Positions 42,833 through 51,841 of a DNA stretch of 64,000 nucleotides are shown here, in pieces. A program made the position numbers and the translations under genes. Each line of letters starts with the position of its first letter. Positions within the stretch are counted from its first letter, which is position 1. The notes below the pieces were generated by a model. It made no database searches. It saw only the letters and a program-made list of their open reading frames with translations, and had not been told where the DNA came from. Source of the stretch: Sphingopyxis sp. USTB-05 (GTDB lineage Bacteria; Pseudomonadota; Alphaproteobacteria; Sphingomonadales; Sphingomonadaceae); contig NZ_CP084712.1 in the NCBI RefSeq assembly GCF_023822045.1, forward strand, positions 3,224,001-3,288,000, in the 5' to 3' direction.

Positions 42833-44337
42833 GCGGGCACTCCTGCCGCGCAATGTTGCGCGATGAAATCGTCGTGGCGGGGTAGTTGCGACGCCGCGCG
42901 CGCGACGATCGTTTCGATGTCGGCGAAAAAGCCCGCCAGTTCGTCGCGGGTGAGTTGATCGGCCATCGGATGATAGCTCTCCGGCATGATATTCTGGCCG
43001 GTCAGCACCTGGAACCAGCCGATCTCGACGAACAGTTCGTCGCCTTCGCGAACGATCTGGCCCTGGCTCCGAAAAAGCTCGATCTTTCGCGCCAACGTCT
43101 CCGGAATCGCCATCTCGCGGCAGCGGATCCAGAAGGGCGAGTCGGTGCGCTGGTTGGCATGATAGTGGAGGATGACGAAGTCGCGGATGCGTTCGTAATC
43201 AAAGCGCACGCGCCGGTTATAGGCATCGATATTGGCGGCATCGAAATCGCGATCGGGGAAGTGCGCGAGCAATTTGGCGATGCCATTCTGGATCAAATGG
43301 ATGCTCGTCGATTCGAGCGGTTCGAGGAAACCTGAGGCGAGGCCCAATGCGACGACATTTCTATTCCAGGCCTGCTTGCGCATCCCGGTGCGGAAGCGAA
43401 GCGTTCGCGGCTCGGCGAGAGGGCGGCCTTCGACATTGGCGAGCAGGATCGCCGTCGCTTCGTCCTCGCTGACGAAGTCGCTGCAAAAGACATGGCCGTT
43501 ACCCGTCCGGTGCTGGAGCGGGATGCGCCACTGCCAGCCGGACTTGTGCGCGATCGCCTGCGTATAAGGCCGCGCCGGGCCCGGATTTTCACTCGGCACC
43601 GCGATCGCACGGTCGCAGGGAAGCCAGTGTGTCCAGTCCTCGAAGCCGGTTTCGAGCGCCCCCTCGATCAGCAGCGCGCGAAAGCCCGAACAGTCGATGA
43701 AAAGCTCGCCTTCGATCGCGGTGCCGTCTTCCAGCACGACGGCTTGGACATGGCCGCTATCACCGTCCTTGCGGACACGGGCGATCTTGCCTTCGGTGCG
43801 TCGAACCCCGGCGGCTTCGGCGAGCTTGCGCAGATAGGCGGCATAAAGCGCAGCATCGAAATGAAAGGCATAAGCGATGCCGTCGAGGCTCGTATTCGGG
43901 ATCTGCGGCAGCCGGGCAAAGCGGCTCTGGCGCCCCGCGGTTTCGTTAAGCGAATAATCGCCGAGGCGGCCCGCGACACCTTCGTTCCGGCCGCGGAGCC
44001 AATATTGCTGGAACGGCAGCATTCCCAGGCTGCGCCCAATCTGCCCGAAGGCGTGCATATAGACATCGCCGAGCCGGCCCCAGTCGTGGAACTGGATCCC
44101 GAGTTTGAACGTCCCGCCCGTTTCGCGGATGAATTCATTCTCGTCGATGCCGACCAGCGCGTTGAACAGACGGATTGCGGGAATCGTCGCCTCGCCAACC
44201 CCGACGGTGCCGATTTCGTCGCTTTCGACCAGCCGGATCGACAGATTGTCGATCGTCCGCGACAGCGCCGCGGCGGCCATCCAGCCTGCGGTGCCGCCGC
44301 CGACGATGACGACCTTCGTGATGCGACTGTCGCCCAC
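42829..44337 (-). CDS. Flavin-dependent halogenase-like protein
   Basis: This 502-residue protein belongs to the tryptophan-halogenase family. The FAD motif VIVGGGTAGW is at residues 10-19, GVGEATIP at 46-53, the conserved lysine (Lys78) in GGTFKLG, the WxWxIP motif at 268-273 (WQWRIP), and the catalytic-glutamate segment LEPLESTSIHLIQ. So the halogenase active site appears intact. Such genes are repeatedly found beside TonB receptors in carbohydrate loci of Caulobacter and Sphingomonads, where their real substrate is unknown. It is co-transcribed with the amylase gene and lies 59 bases after the receptor gene. Confidence 0.9.
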   Translation of the reverse strand: MGDSRITKVVIVGGGTAGWMAAAALSRTIDNLSIRLVESDEIGTVGVGEATIPAIRLFNALVGIDENEFIRETGGTFKLGIQFHDWGRLGDVYMHAFGQIGRSLGMLPFQQYWLRGRNEGVAGRLGDYSLNETAGRQSRFARLPQIPNTSLDGIAYAFHFDAALYAAYLRKLAEAAGVRRTEGKIARVRKDGDSGHVQAVVLEDGTAIEGELFIDCSGFRALLIEGALETGFEDWTHWLPCDRAIAVPSENPGPARPYTQAIAHKSGWQWRIPLQHRTGNGHVFCSDFVSEDEATAILLANVEGRPLAEPRTLRFRTGMRKQAWNRNVVALGLASGFLEPLESTSIHLIQNGIAKLLAHFPDRDFDAANIDAYNRRVRFDYERIRDFVILHYHANQRTDSPFWIRCREMAIPETLARKIELFRSQGQIVREGDELFVEIGWFQVLTGQNIMPESYHPMADQLTRDELAGFFADIETIVARAASQLPRHDDFIAQHCAAGVPA

Positions 44338-44360
44338 CCTGTTCCTTCCTCTCGTCCGGA

Positions 44361-44389
44361 AGCGGGCCGGACGTGTCCGCCGGCCCGCT
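44361..44389. terminator. Strong intra-operon hairpin after the receptor gene
   Basis: AGCGGGCCGG (44361-44370) and CCGGCCCGCT (44380-44389) form a perfect 10-bp stem with a 9-base loop, between the TonB receptor stop and the halogenase start. It lacks a U-run, so it may weaken read-through or protect the receptor message. Confidence 0.55.
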
Positions 44390-44396
44390 CATCCCG

Positions 44397-47147
44397 TCAG
44401 AACTTGTAAGTGATACCGGCCATCAAGTTGCGACCATAATTCTGATAATCGCGGATCTGGCGCGGGTCATTGTTGTAATAGGTCACGAAGGGCTCGTTGG
44501 TGAGGTTCGATGCCTGCAACAGGATGCCCAGCCCTTCGAGCGCGCCGCTCTGGAAGGTGTAACCAACCTGTGCGTCGACGACGAACTCGCTCTTGGCCAT
44601 GAACATGTCGCGGGCGAGGCTGATCGTCGAGACTTCCGCGAGGAATTTCGAACGGTAGCGACCTGATGCACGCACCTGGAAGCCCGCTTTCTCGAAATAG
44701 GCGGTCCCGTTCAGGACCCATTTCGACAGGCCGGGCATCGAGATCGGGTCCTCCCCGCCCTCGCGCACGCGGCTCTTGGTATAAGAGGCGCTGCCGAGCA
44801 CCCCGAAGCCGTCGAGCGATTGGGTGAAGTTGGCGAAGGGCAGCGAGAAGGACGCTTCGGCACCATAAACGCGCCCGGCATTACCGTTCAGCCACTGCTT
44901 GCTGAGACCCGCCCGCGTGCCCACCGTTCCGCCGTCGGGAACCTCGAAGTCGGTGAAGTCGAACGGATTGACCTGACGATAGATGTAATTTTCGAGATAT
45001 TTGTAGAAGCCGCCGATCGAGACATAGCCGCCCTGGCCGAAATATTTCTCAAGCCCGATATCGACCGTGTCGGCCATCAGCGGACGCAGCTTTGCGTTGC
45101 CGAGGTCGAGTGACCAGGGCGAGGCGTTGACGTCGGTGTTGTTGCGCTTCGACGTGTCGAAATTGACGCCGCCGCCGGGCTTCAACTGGTCCATGCGCGC
45201 CCGCGCCAGAACGCGCGCGGCACCGAAACGCAGGAAGGTATTGTCGGCGAACTCGACCGACAGGTTCAGGCTGGGCAGGATGTCGGTATATTTGGTGCCG
45301 TCGGTGACCGGCGTCGACTGGGTCACGCCGCCGACGACCTGCGCATAGAAGCTGGAGCCCGTCTGATCCGAGTGGACGATCTGAACGCCGACATTGCCGC
45401 GGATCGGGGTGCTGCCCGCATCGGCGTCGAAATTCGCCTGGACGAAGCCGGTCAGCACCTTTTCGCGGATCGTATAGTCGTTGAATACGCGCGCCGGATC
45501 GAAGCCTGCACCGTCGGTCAGATTATAGTTATCGTCATTGTAAAAGCGCCAGCTATCGAATGCGACCATGCCGGGGATCCCGATGAAATCGAGCGACACC
45601 GGGTCGTAGAGATAATCGGCGGGCACGGGCGTGTTCGCCGGATAATTCTTGCTGGTCAGCACGAAGCCGCGGTCGTCGAGGCTCTTCTTGCGGTCCGAAT
45701 AATTAGCGCCGACGCGGATGCTGCTGAGTACACCGTCAAGTTCCTGCGTCGCCTGCAGGCGCAGCGATTTTAGCTGATCCTTGACGCGCGGCGTGTTGAC
45801 GAAGCCGTCCTGGCAGTTGGGAACCGCGCCGCCGCAGCTGTTCCAGCCCTGCGGATCGGTGATCACGAACAGGTTGGGATCGGAATAGTCGAGCGACGGA
45901 TCGAACATGATCCCGCCGTTCGGGCGCATTTCGAAGCCCAGCGCCGTTTCGCGCGCACCGACGCCCTGTCCGCGGCCGGTGCCGAGATAGATTTCGAGAT
46001 TTTCCTCGGTCTTCTTGATCCGCGAATAGCCAAGGTCGAGTTCGAGCGTCAGTTTCTCATTCGGCTTGAACTGCGCGTTCCAGCCGCCGGCGATGATCGT
46101 CGAGTCGCGATGGACGACGTCGTTGCGCATCACCGCCTCGGTCCCCGTCCAGACGCCCTTCGTCACCAGCCCGTCCTCAATGGTGAAGCCGGGCTGCAGC
46201 GTCGAATTGCCCCAGAAGAGCGGGAATTCGATGCCGCGCAGGCGCTGTTCATCCTTGAACTTCGACCAATAGCCGTCGATCGTCGTGTGGAACTTGTCGC
46301 TCGGTTCCCATTCGACGACCGCCATCACGCCGTCGCGCTTCAACTCGTTCGATTTCACATAGGGCTTGGCACCGCCAATGATGAAGGCGGTGTTCGTGCC
46401 GTCGGTCGCCTCGGGATAGCCCCACGCGTTGAAGCGTTCCTCGGCGGTCGGCGACTGCATGCGCGCGTAACCGATCGCCCAGCCGAGCGTGCCGTCGGCA
46501 TTCTGGTCGATGTAGGAGATATTGGCGCGATAACCCTTGTTCGAGATGTCGGGATTGAGTTTGCCGAGATCGTTGATCTCGAAACGCGCGCCCGCGGCGA
46601 TCGCGCGCTTGCCATAGGCGAGCGGCCGCACCGTCCGCATGTCGATCGTGCCGCCGATCGCCTGCCCGATCAGCGACGCGTCGGGGGTCTTGTAGACGAT
46701 GGCTCCGTTCAGCAATTCGGACGGATATTGGTCCAGCTCGACGCCGCGGTTGTTGCTCGCCGAAACCTGTTCGCGGCCGTTGAGCAAGGTTGTGGTGAAA
46801 TCAGGGGCGAGGCCCCGGATCGACACGACATTGGCACGGCCGTCGAGGCGCTGGGTCGCGAGACCCGGCAGGCGCGACAGCGATTCCGCGATCGACAGGT
46901 CGGGCAGCTTGCCGATGTCTTCGGCCGAGACGACCTCGACGATCGAGGTGTTCGCCTTCTTTGCCTGGACCGAATTGTTGATCGCCCCGCGGATACCGCT
47001 GACGACGATCTCGCCTTCGGCGGGCGCTTCGTCGACGGGCGCCGTACCGGCATCCTGCGCCATCGCGGCGGCAGGCAGCAATGCGGTCAAGGCGAAGCCG
47101 AGCGCGATGGCGCTGGCACCTCGGCGAAGATTTGTCGACATGGTCAT
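44397..47147 (-). CDS. TonB-dependent receptor for alpha-glucans
   Basis: This 916-residue outer-membrane protein has a signal peptide (ending TALLPAAAMAQ), a plug domain starting about residue 50 (EIVVSGIRGAINNSVQAKKANTS... then VVSAEDIGKLPDLSIAESLSRLPGL), and a 22-strand barrel with a terminal YNDDPRQI...AGITYKF. It is of the large sugar-type receptor class seen with maltodextrin loci (MalA-like). It would take up maltodextrins too large for porins, powered by TonB. ATG 47147 has AGGGGAG six bases before it. A LacI operator-like palindrome lies 145 bases upstream. Confidence 0.93.
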   Translation of the reverse strand: MTMSTNLRRGASAIALGFALTALLPAAAMAQDAGTAPVDEAPAEGEIVVSGIRGAINNSVQAKKANTSIVEVVSAEDIGKLPDLSIAESLSRLPGLATQRLDGRANVVSIRGLAPDFTTTLLNGREQVSASNNRGVELDQYPSELLNGAIVYKTPDASLIGQAIGGTIDMRTVRPLAYGKRAIAAGARFEINDLGKLNPDISNKGYRANISYIDQNADGTLGWAIGYARMQSPTAEERFNAWGYPEATDGTNTAFIIGGAKPYVKSNELKRDGVMAVVEWEPSDKFHTTIDGYWSKFKDEQRLRGIEFPLFWGNSTLQPGFTIEDGLVTKGVWTGTEAVMRNDVVHRDSTIIAGGWNAQFKPNEKLTLELDLGYSRIKKTEENLEIYLGTGRGQGVGARETALGFEMRPNGGIMFDPSLDYSDPNLFVITDPQGWNSCGGAVPNCQDGFVNTPRVKDQLKSLRLQATQELDGVLSSIRVGANYSDRKKSLDDRGFVLTSKNYPANTPVPADYLYDPVSLDFIGIPGMVAFDSWRFYNDDNYNLTDGAGFDPARVFNDYTIREKVLTGFVQANFDADAGSTPIRGNVGVQIVHSDQTGSSFYAQVVGGVTQSTPVTDGTKYTDILPSLNLSVEFADNTFLRFGAARVLARARMDQLKPGGGVNFDTSKRNNTDVNASPWSLDLGNAKLRPLMADTVDIGLEKYFGQGGYVSIGGFYKYLENYIYRQVNPFDFTDFEVPDGGTVGTRAGLSKQWLNGNAGRVYGAEASFSLPFANFTQSLDGFGVLGSASYTKSRVREGGEDPISMPGLSKWVLNGTAYFEKAGFQVRASGRYRSKFLAEVSTISLARDMFMAKSEFVVDAQVGYTFQSGALEGLGILLQASNLTNEPFVTYYNNDPRQIRDYQNYGRNLMAGITYKF

Positions 47148-47291
47148 ATCTGGCTCCCCTGGCACGGACGGGTGGTCTTAACTCATGCACCGGGAGGGGG
47201 ACGCGATGCGTCCGTCAGGCTCCTCTCCGACACGTGGGCTTTCCCATCTTGAGCCTCGCAATTGAAACCAATCACGACGCGCCGCCATAGG

Positions 47292-47306
47292 GTATACGTA
47301 TACGCA
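47292..47306. promoter_or_regulatory. Putative LacI operator 1 (receptor/lacI)
   Basis: GTATACGTATACGCA contains a perfect 12-base palindrome with central CG (47292-47303), typical of LacI-family sites. It sits midway in the 318-base gap between the divergent receptor and LacI genes. Thirteen of 15 bases match the site at 48685-48699. Confidence 0.75.
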
Positions 47307-47465
47307 TAATATGCAGCGCTGCGCCCTGTCGCAGAAATACAACGCTTTCCGGACCGAAAACCGCGGAAATCGAGCGGTGCAATTTCTTGGCATCCACCAG
47401 ACCAATCGCTAGTCTCCAGCGTCAGCGGCGACCACCGACAAGGCCGCCGCGTCAGGGAGAGAGAC

Positions 47466-48500
47466 ATGGGGCGTCAGCCCTCGGCCAAGCCGACGAGTTT
47501 CGACATCGCCTATCTGGCGGGCGTCTCGCAACCCACGGTATCGCGCGCGCTGCGCGGCAGCAAATCGGTGAGCGCGGCCACCCGCGCGAACATCGAACGC
47601 ATAGCGCGCGAACTCAACTACACGGTCGACAAAAACGCATCGAGCCTGCGCTCGCAACGCACCCACACGCTCGCGCTGCTCTTCTTCGAGGATCCGAATC
47701 CCGACGAATCGATGATCAACCCCTTTTTCCTGTCGATGCTGGGGTCGATCACGCGCGAATGCGCACGCCGCGGCTATGACCTGCTCATCAGTTTCCAGCA
47801 GATGCACAACGACTGGCACGTCACCTATCAGGACAGCCACCGGTCGGACGGGATCATCCTGCTCGGTTATGGCGATTATCAGCTTTACCTGACCAAGCTC
47901 GAGCATCTGGTCGAGATGGGGACCAAGTTCGTGCGTTGGGGATCGGTATCCGAAGACGGTATCGGCCTCACCGTCGGTTCGGACAATGTCGGCGCGGGCG
48001 AACAGGTGGGTGCGCATCTGGTCGAGATCGGGCGGCGGAAGATCGCCTTCCTCGGCGACGCATCGGACCATGCGCCGGAGTTTCAGGATCGCTACGACGG
48101 GCTTTGCCGCGCGATGCGCGACGCCGGGCTCGAACCCGACCCGGCGCTGCAGCGCGATGCGGTGTCATCGGAGGATTCGGGCCATGCGGCCGCCACGTCG
48201 CTGATCCAAAGCGGCGAACCCTTCGACGCGATTTTCGCCGCGAGCGACCTGATCGCCATCGGCGCGATGCGCGCCCTCGCCGAAGCCGGTCTCGGCATGC
48301 CGCACGATGTTGCGATCATCGGCTTCGACGACATCCCGGCCGCCAGCCTGACGTCGCCGACACTGACCACGGTGATGCAGGATATGAAGGGTGCGGGCAC
48401 CTTGCTCGTCGACGCGTTGCTCGCGCGGATCGAGGATCGGCCGGTCGAACAGCGCATTTTGCCGGCGCGGCTTATCCGGCGACAGAGCACGGCGGTTTGA
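47466..48500 (+). CDS. LacI-family regulator of the glucan locus
   Basis: This 344-residue repressor has the LacI helix-turn-helix at its N-terminus ([28 protein letters not shown]), the hinge-helix [10 protein letters not shown], and a periplasmic-binding-type effector domain (residues about 65-335). It is divergent from the TonB receptor gene and is followed by the sugar transporter gene. It probably represses the amylolytic operon and transporter until a maltodextrin-derived sugar binds. The two CG-centred palindromes in the locus are its likely sites. Confidence 0.94.
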   Translation: MGRQPSAKPTSFDIAYLAGVSQPTVSRALRGSKSVSAATRANIERIARELNYTVDKNASSLRSQRTHTLALLFFEDPNPDESMINPFFLSMLGSITRECARRGYDLLISFQQMHNDWHVTYQDSHRSDGIILLGYGDYQLYLTKLEHLVEMGTKFVRWGSVSEDGIGLTVGSDNVGAGEQVGAHLVEIGRRKIAFLGDASDHAPEFQDRYDGLCRAMRDAGLEPDPALQRDAVSSEDSGHAAATSLIQSGEPFDAIFAASDLIAIGAMRALAEAGLGMPHDVAIIGFDDIPAASLTSPTLTTVMQDMKGAGTLLVDALLARIEDRPVEQRILPARLIRRQSTAV

Positions 48501-48553
48501 CGAAGCATCGTCTGTGCATTGGGATGGAAAGCGGGCGTTCAGTCACCCACTTC

Positions 48554-48646
48554 CGTCATCCCGGGCTTGACCCGGGATCCCGCTTTTTTTGACGCACTCA
48601 CTGCCTTCGGTATCAAGCGAGACCCCGGATCAAGTCCGGGGTAACG
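48554..48646. repeat. Palindromic repeat family C, copy 2
   Basis: It opens with CGTCATCCCGGGCTTGACCC and closes with CCCCGGATCAAGTCCGGGGT followed by AACG, matching the copies at 30476-30567 and 56850-56925. It lies between the LacI gene and the transporter operator, so the LacI transcript may end here. Confidence 0.85.
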
Positions 48647-48684
48647 AAGAAAGGAGGACTGCTCCCGGCCGTTGGCGCCCCCAC

Positions 48685-48699
48685 GTATTCGTATACGTA
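48685..48699. promoter_or_regulatory. Putative LacI operator 2 (sugar transporter)
   Basis: GTATTCGTATACGTA differs from operator 1 at two positions and has one mismatch in its 12-base CG-centred palindrome. It lies 86 bases upstream of the transporter ATG, just after a palindromic repeat. Confidence 0.7.
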
Positions 48700-48784
48700 A
48701 CCCCGCCACGCTTGCTCTCTTCCGCGCGCGCTGCAACACCCCGGCGCAACGGACGCCGCGACCGACGGCGCCCAGGGGAGACGC

Positions 48785-50299
48785 ATGATGGAAAAGCCGC
48801 GCCAGGGCTTCGCCGGCCTTTGGAATATCAGTTTCGGCTTTTTCGGCATCCAGATCGGCTTCGCGCTGCAGAATGCGAATATGAGCCGCATCTTCCAATC
48901 GCTTGGCGAGGATATCGAAAAGCTCCCCGGCCTGTGGGTGGCGGCGCCGCTGACCGGCCTGCTCGTCCAACCGATCATCGGCCATATGAGCGACCGAACC
49001 TGGTTCGGCCGTCTCGGCCGCCGCCGCCCCTATTTTCTTGCCGGCGCGATCCTCGCCGCGATCGCGCTGTTCGTGATGCCCGAAAGCCCGGCGATCTGGT
49101 TCGCGGCGATGACATTGTGGATCCTCGACGCCTCGCTCAATATTTCGATGGAGCCCTTCCGCGCCTTCGTCGGCGACATGCTGCGCAAGGATCAGCACAG
49201 CGTCGGCTATGCTGTGCAGACAGCGTTTATCGGTGCAGGTGCCGTTGTCGGATCGCTGTTTCCCACGCTGATGGAGGCGATGGGCGTCGCAAATGTGGCG
49301 CCGCCGGGGCAGATTCCCGATACGGTCCGCTATGCCTTCTGGTTCGGCGGGATAGCGCTGTTCCTCGCGGTTCTGTGGACCGTCGTCACGACCGACGAGT
49401 ACAGCCCGGAGCAGATGGCGGCCTTCGATCCGCCGACCGTGGAGGACGCCCCGGCCATCCGTGCGCTTGCATCGCACAGCTATGCAAGCAGCCTCGGATG
49501 GATCGCGGCGGGTATCCTTGTGGTTCTGGCACAGGTCGAGCTTTCGCTTTTGCGCGAGGTGCTGCTGCTGGGCGCCTTGCTGGTCGGCTATGGCCTCGCG
49601 AGCATCGCCGCGATCGCGCTGGCGCGGCAGGGCAATGACACGAATATGCTGTCCAGCATCGTGGGCGATTTCTCCGGCATGCCGCCGCTGATGAAGCGCC
49701 TCGCACTCGTACAATTCTTCAGCTGGTCGGCGCTGTTCATCATGTGGATCAACACCACGCCGATCGTCGCCCAATATCATTTCGGGACCACCGATGCCGC
49801 CAGCGCGGCCTATCAGGACGCAGGCAACTGGGTCGGCGAATTGTTCGCAATCTATAACGGCGTCGCGGCGGTCGCGGCGCTGACCTTGCTCCCGTGGCTC
49901 GCTCGCCGCCTGGGACAAGCACGGACCCACATGATCGGCCTCGCCTGCGGCGCCGTCGGCTACGCCAGCTTCTTTGTGCTGCGCGATCCGTCGCAACTGA
50001 TCGTGAGCGAGATTTTCATCGGCATTTTCTGGGCATCGGTCCTCGCGATGCCTTACGCGATCCTCGCCTCCAGCCTGCCCCAGGCAAAGCTTGGCATCTA
50101 TATGGGGTTGTTCAACGTCTTCGTTGTCGTCCCGCAATTGCTCGTCGCAACCGTGATGGGCTCGATCATGAAATCGCTGTTCCCGGGCGAGCCCATCTAT
50201 ACGATGGCGTTCGCCGCCTTTACCCTGTTGCTGGCGCTGATTGCGATGGCGCGTGTCGGCCGGATCGTTCCCGCATCCGCAACGGAGGGACGAAGCTGA
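48785..50299 (+). CDS. SLC45/GPH-type disaccharide transporter
   Basis: This 504-residue protein has about 12 membrane segments and the signature of glycoside-pentoside/SLC45-like sugar transporters: FGFFGIQIGFALQNANMSRIFQ in the first segment and SDRTWFGRLGRRRPYFLAG in the first cytoplasmic loop. It probably carries maltose or maltodextrin across the inner membrane with protons, completing the path from the TonB receptor. GGGGAG precedes the double ATG by four bases. An operator-like palindrome upstream ties it to the LacI gene. It ends 22 bases from the convergent GntR gene. Confidence 0.92.
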   Translation: MMEKPRQGFAGLWNISFGFFGIQIGFALQNANMSRIFQSLGEDIEKLPGLWVAAPLTGLLVQPIIGHMSDRTWFGRLGRRRPYFLAGAILAAIALFVMPESPAIWFAAMTLWILDASLNISMEPFRAFVGDMLRKDQHSVGYAVQTAFIGAGAVVGSLFPTLMEAMGVANVAPPGQIPDTVRYAFWFGGIALFLAVLWTVVTTDEYSPEQMAAFDPPTVEDAPAIRALASHSYASSLGWIAAGILVVLAQVELSLLREVLLLGALLVGYGLASIAAIALARQGNDTNMLSSIVGDFSGMPPLMKRLALVQFFSWSALFIMWINTTPIVAQYHFGTTDAASAAYQDAGNWVGELFAIYNGVAAVAALTLLPWLARRLGQARTHMIGLACGAVGYASFFVLRDPSQLIVSEIFIGIFWASVLAMPYAILASSLPQAKLGIYMGLFNVFVVVPQLLVATVMGSIMKSLFPGEPIYTMAFAAFTLLLALIAMARVGRIVPASATEGRS

Positions 50300-50320
50300 C
50301 CGCTCGGCTCGATCCGGAAA

Positions 50321-51028
50321 TCAGAACTGGTCCCTCAGCATCTCGCCGATCGAATTGTTGAAATGGCTTTCCATCGCGGCGCGGGCGCGCGCCGGGTCGC
50401 GATCCGAAATCGCTTCGGCGACTTCGCGGTGCAACGCGAGCGTTTCGTCGCGTTCCTCGCGTGTCGTCCGCCCCGCCCAGGCGCGCGGGATTGCAAGCGC
50501 CATCAATTGCTCGAACGAGCGGACGATCTGGTGGAAAAGCTGATTGCCGCTCGCCTCCGCGATCGTCTGGTGAAAGACGGTATCGGCGGCAGTACGCGCG
50601 GCCTCGTCATGTTCGACCGACAGGCCGTGCGCCGCGGTCAGGATCGCACGCGCCTGTTCGTCGCTGCGGTTGATCGCGGCGAGTTCGGCGGTGCGCAGTT
50701 CGAGCGTGCGTCGCACCTCCCAGACATCGGCGAGCGAGACTTGCGAAGTGTTCACCGCATGCCCCATCGAAGCGGCCATGACCGACCCGTCAATCGCACC
50801 GACGCGCGGTTTGCGGCCATTACCGACGTCGACGAGGCGGAGGGCAGCGAGCGCCCCGAACGCCTCGCGCATGACGGGGCGGCTCACCCCGAGCTGTTGC
50901 GCAAAGCTCCCCTCGCCCGGCAACGTGTCGCCGACCTTCAGGTCGTTGGTGCGGATGAAGTCGCGCACCGATTCGACCGCACGCTCGACGAGCGAGCCGC
51001 GCGCGCCGGGGTCGACCATCCCGCTCAT
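50321..51028 (-). CDS. FCD-domain GntR-family regulator
   Basis: This 235-residue regulator has a GntR winged helix (LVERAVESVRDFI... then LPGEGSFAQQLGVSRPVMREAFGALAALRLV, residues about 12-65) and an all-helical FCD effector domain (VWEVRRTLELRTAELAA, FHQTIAEASGNQLF, ALHREVAEAI, MESHFNN) that usually binds a carboxylate. I start at ATG 51028, whose ATGA overlap with the AraC stop shows coupling. It lies next to a 2-hydroxyacid dehydrogenase locus, so a hydroxyacid effector fits. It is the best candidate to bind the ACCTAT-N3-ATAGGT sites. Confidence 0.9.
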   Translation of the reverse strand: MSGMVDPGARGSLVERAVESVRDFIRTNDLKVGDTLPGEGSFAQQLGVSRPVMREAFGALAALRLVDVGNGRKPRVGAIDGSVMAASMGHAVNTSQVSLADVWEVRRTLELRTAELAAINRSDEQARAILTAAHGLSVEHDEAARTAADTVFHQTIAEASGNQLFHQIVRSFEQLMALAIPRAWAGRTTREERDETLALHREVAEAISDRDPARARAAMESHFNNSIGEMLRDQF

Positions 51029-51774
51029 GCTGCAACTCCGACGCGGCGCATCGCGGTGGGCGCCATGCCAAAGCGACGCGAGAAGGCCCGCGTAAAGCTG
51101 GCGTTGTTGAGATAGCCGCAGCGATAGCCGATGCTGGCCACCGGCAGATCGCTCGCCGCGAGCATCTGCCGCGCCTGACGCAGGCGGCGCTCGCTGAGCG
51201 CCTCGGCGATGCTGCATTGATAAAGCTCGCGAAAGCCGCGCGTCAGCTTGTCGCGGTTGATACCGCAGCTTTTGGCGATGTCGTCGATCGTCAGCTTCTC
51301 CTGCCAGCGGGTATCTACGATCCGGCGCGCGGCGGCGATGCGGGCGATATCGCTTTCGGTCAGGCTCGGCTGCCCTTCGACAGCGACAAGATTGCCGGCA
51401 CGCAGCGCGGCGAAGAATTGGCAGAGAAGTTCGATACTGCGCGCGAGGCGGAGCGTGTCGGCCGCCGCCTCGTCGCTTTCGGGCGCAACGATCGACTGGC
51501 CGAGCGCGCGCAGGTCCGACGGCAGATACCAACGCGCGTCGGGATCGGGCATCTCGCCGAACAGGCGGCGGCATGCCGCGCGTGAGACGGCGATGACGAG
51601 CAGATGCTCTTCATTTTCGAGTTCGCGAAACGCCAGCGTGCGGACGACAGGCTCGCCGATATCGCCGAAGCCGAGCAACAGCGCATCGGGCGGCAGCAAC
51701 AGCCGGTCGCAAGGACCGCGGCCGACATAGGTCGTCATTTCGGGCGACACGATCACTGGATGCTTTGACGGCAT
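51025..51774 (-). CDS. AraC-family transcriptional regulator
   Basis: This 249-residue protein carries two helix-turn-helices of the AraC type at its C-terminus (about residues 150-245): KLTIDDIAKSCGINRDKLTRGFRELY and LPVASIGYRCGYLNNASFTRAFSRRFGMAPTAMR. The N-terminal 140 residues are not a clear cupin and have no family I can name. It is the first gene of a two-gene regulator operon with the FCD-GntR gene. Two palindromic sites lie 30-67 bases upstream of its ATG. Confidence 0.9.
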   Translation of the reverse strand: MPSKHPVIVSPEMTTYVGRGPCDRLLLPPDALLLGFGDIGEPVVRTLAFRELENEEHLLVIAVSRAACRRLFGEMPDPDARWYLPSDLRALGQSIVAPESDEAAADTLRLARSIELLCQFFAALRAGNLVAVEGQPSLTESDIARIAAARRIVDTRWQEKLTIDDIAKSCGINRDKLTRGFRELYQCSIAEALSERRLRQARQMLAASDLPVASIGYRCGYLNNASFTRAFSRRFGMAPTAMRRVGVAA

Positions 51775-51803
51775 GGCACGATTCTCCCTGACGCCTTCTC
51801 TAG

Positions 51804-51818
51804 ACCTATCTTATAGCT
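51804..51818. promoter_or_regulatory. Operator-like element A (ACCTAT-N3-ATAGGT family)
   Basis: ACCTATCTTATAGCT matches the palindrome of element B except for one base in the right arm. It lies upstream of the AraC-GntR operon, 23 bases from element B. Confidence 0.65.
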
Positions 51819-51826
51819 CTGACAAT

Positions 51827-51841
51827 ACCTATCTGATAGGT
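51827..51841. promoter_or_regulatory. Operator-like element B (perfect palindrome)
   Basis: ACCTATCTGATAGGT is a perfect 6-3-6 palindrome, of the size typical for GntR dimers. It overlaps the stop codon of the MFS gene and precedes the AraC-GntR operon. Close variants stand before the TonB receptor gene. Confidence 0.75.
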
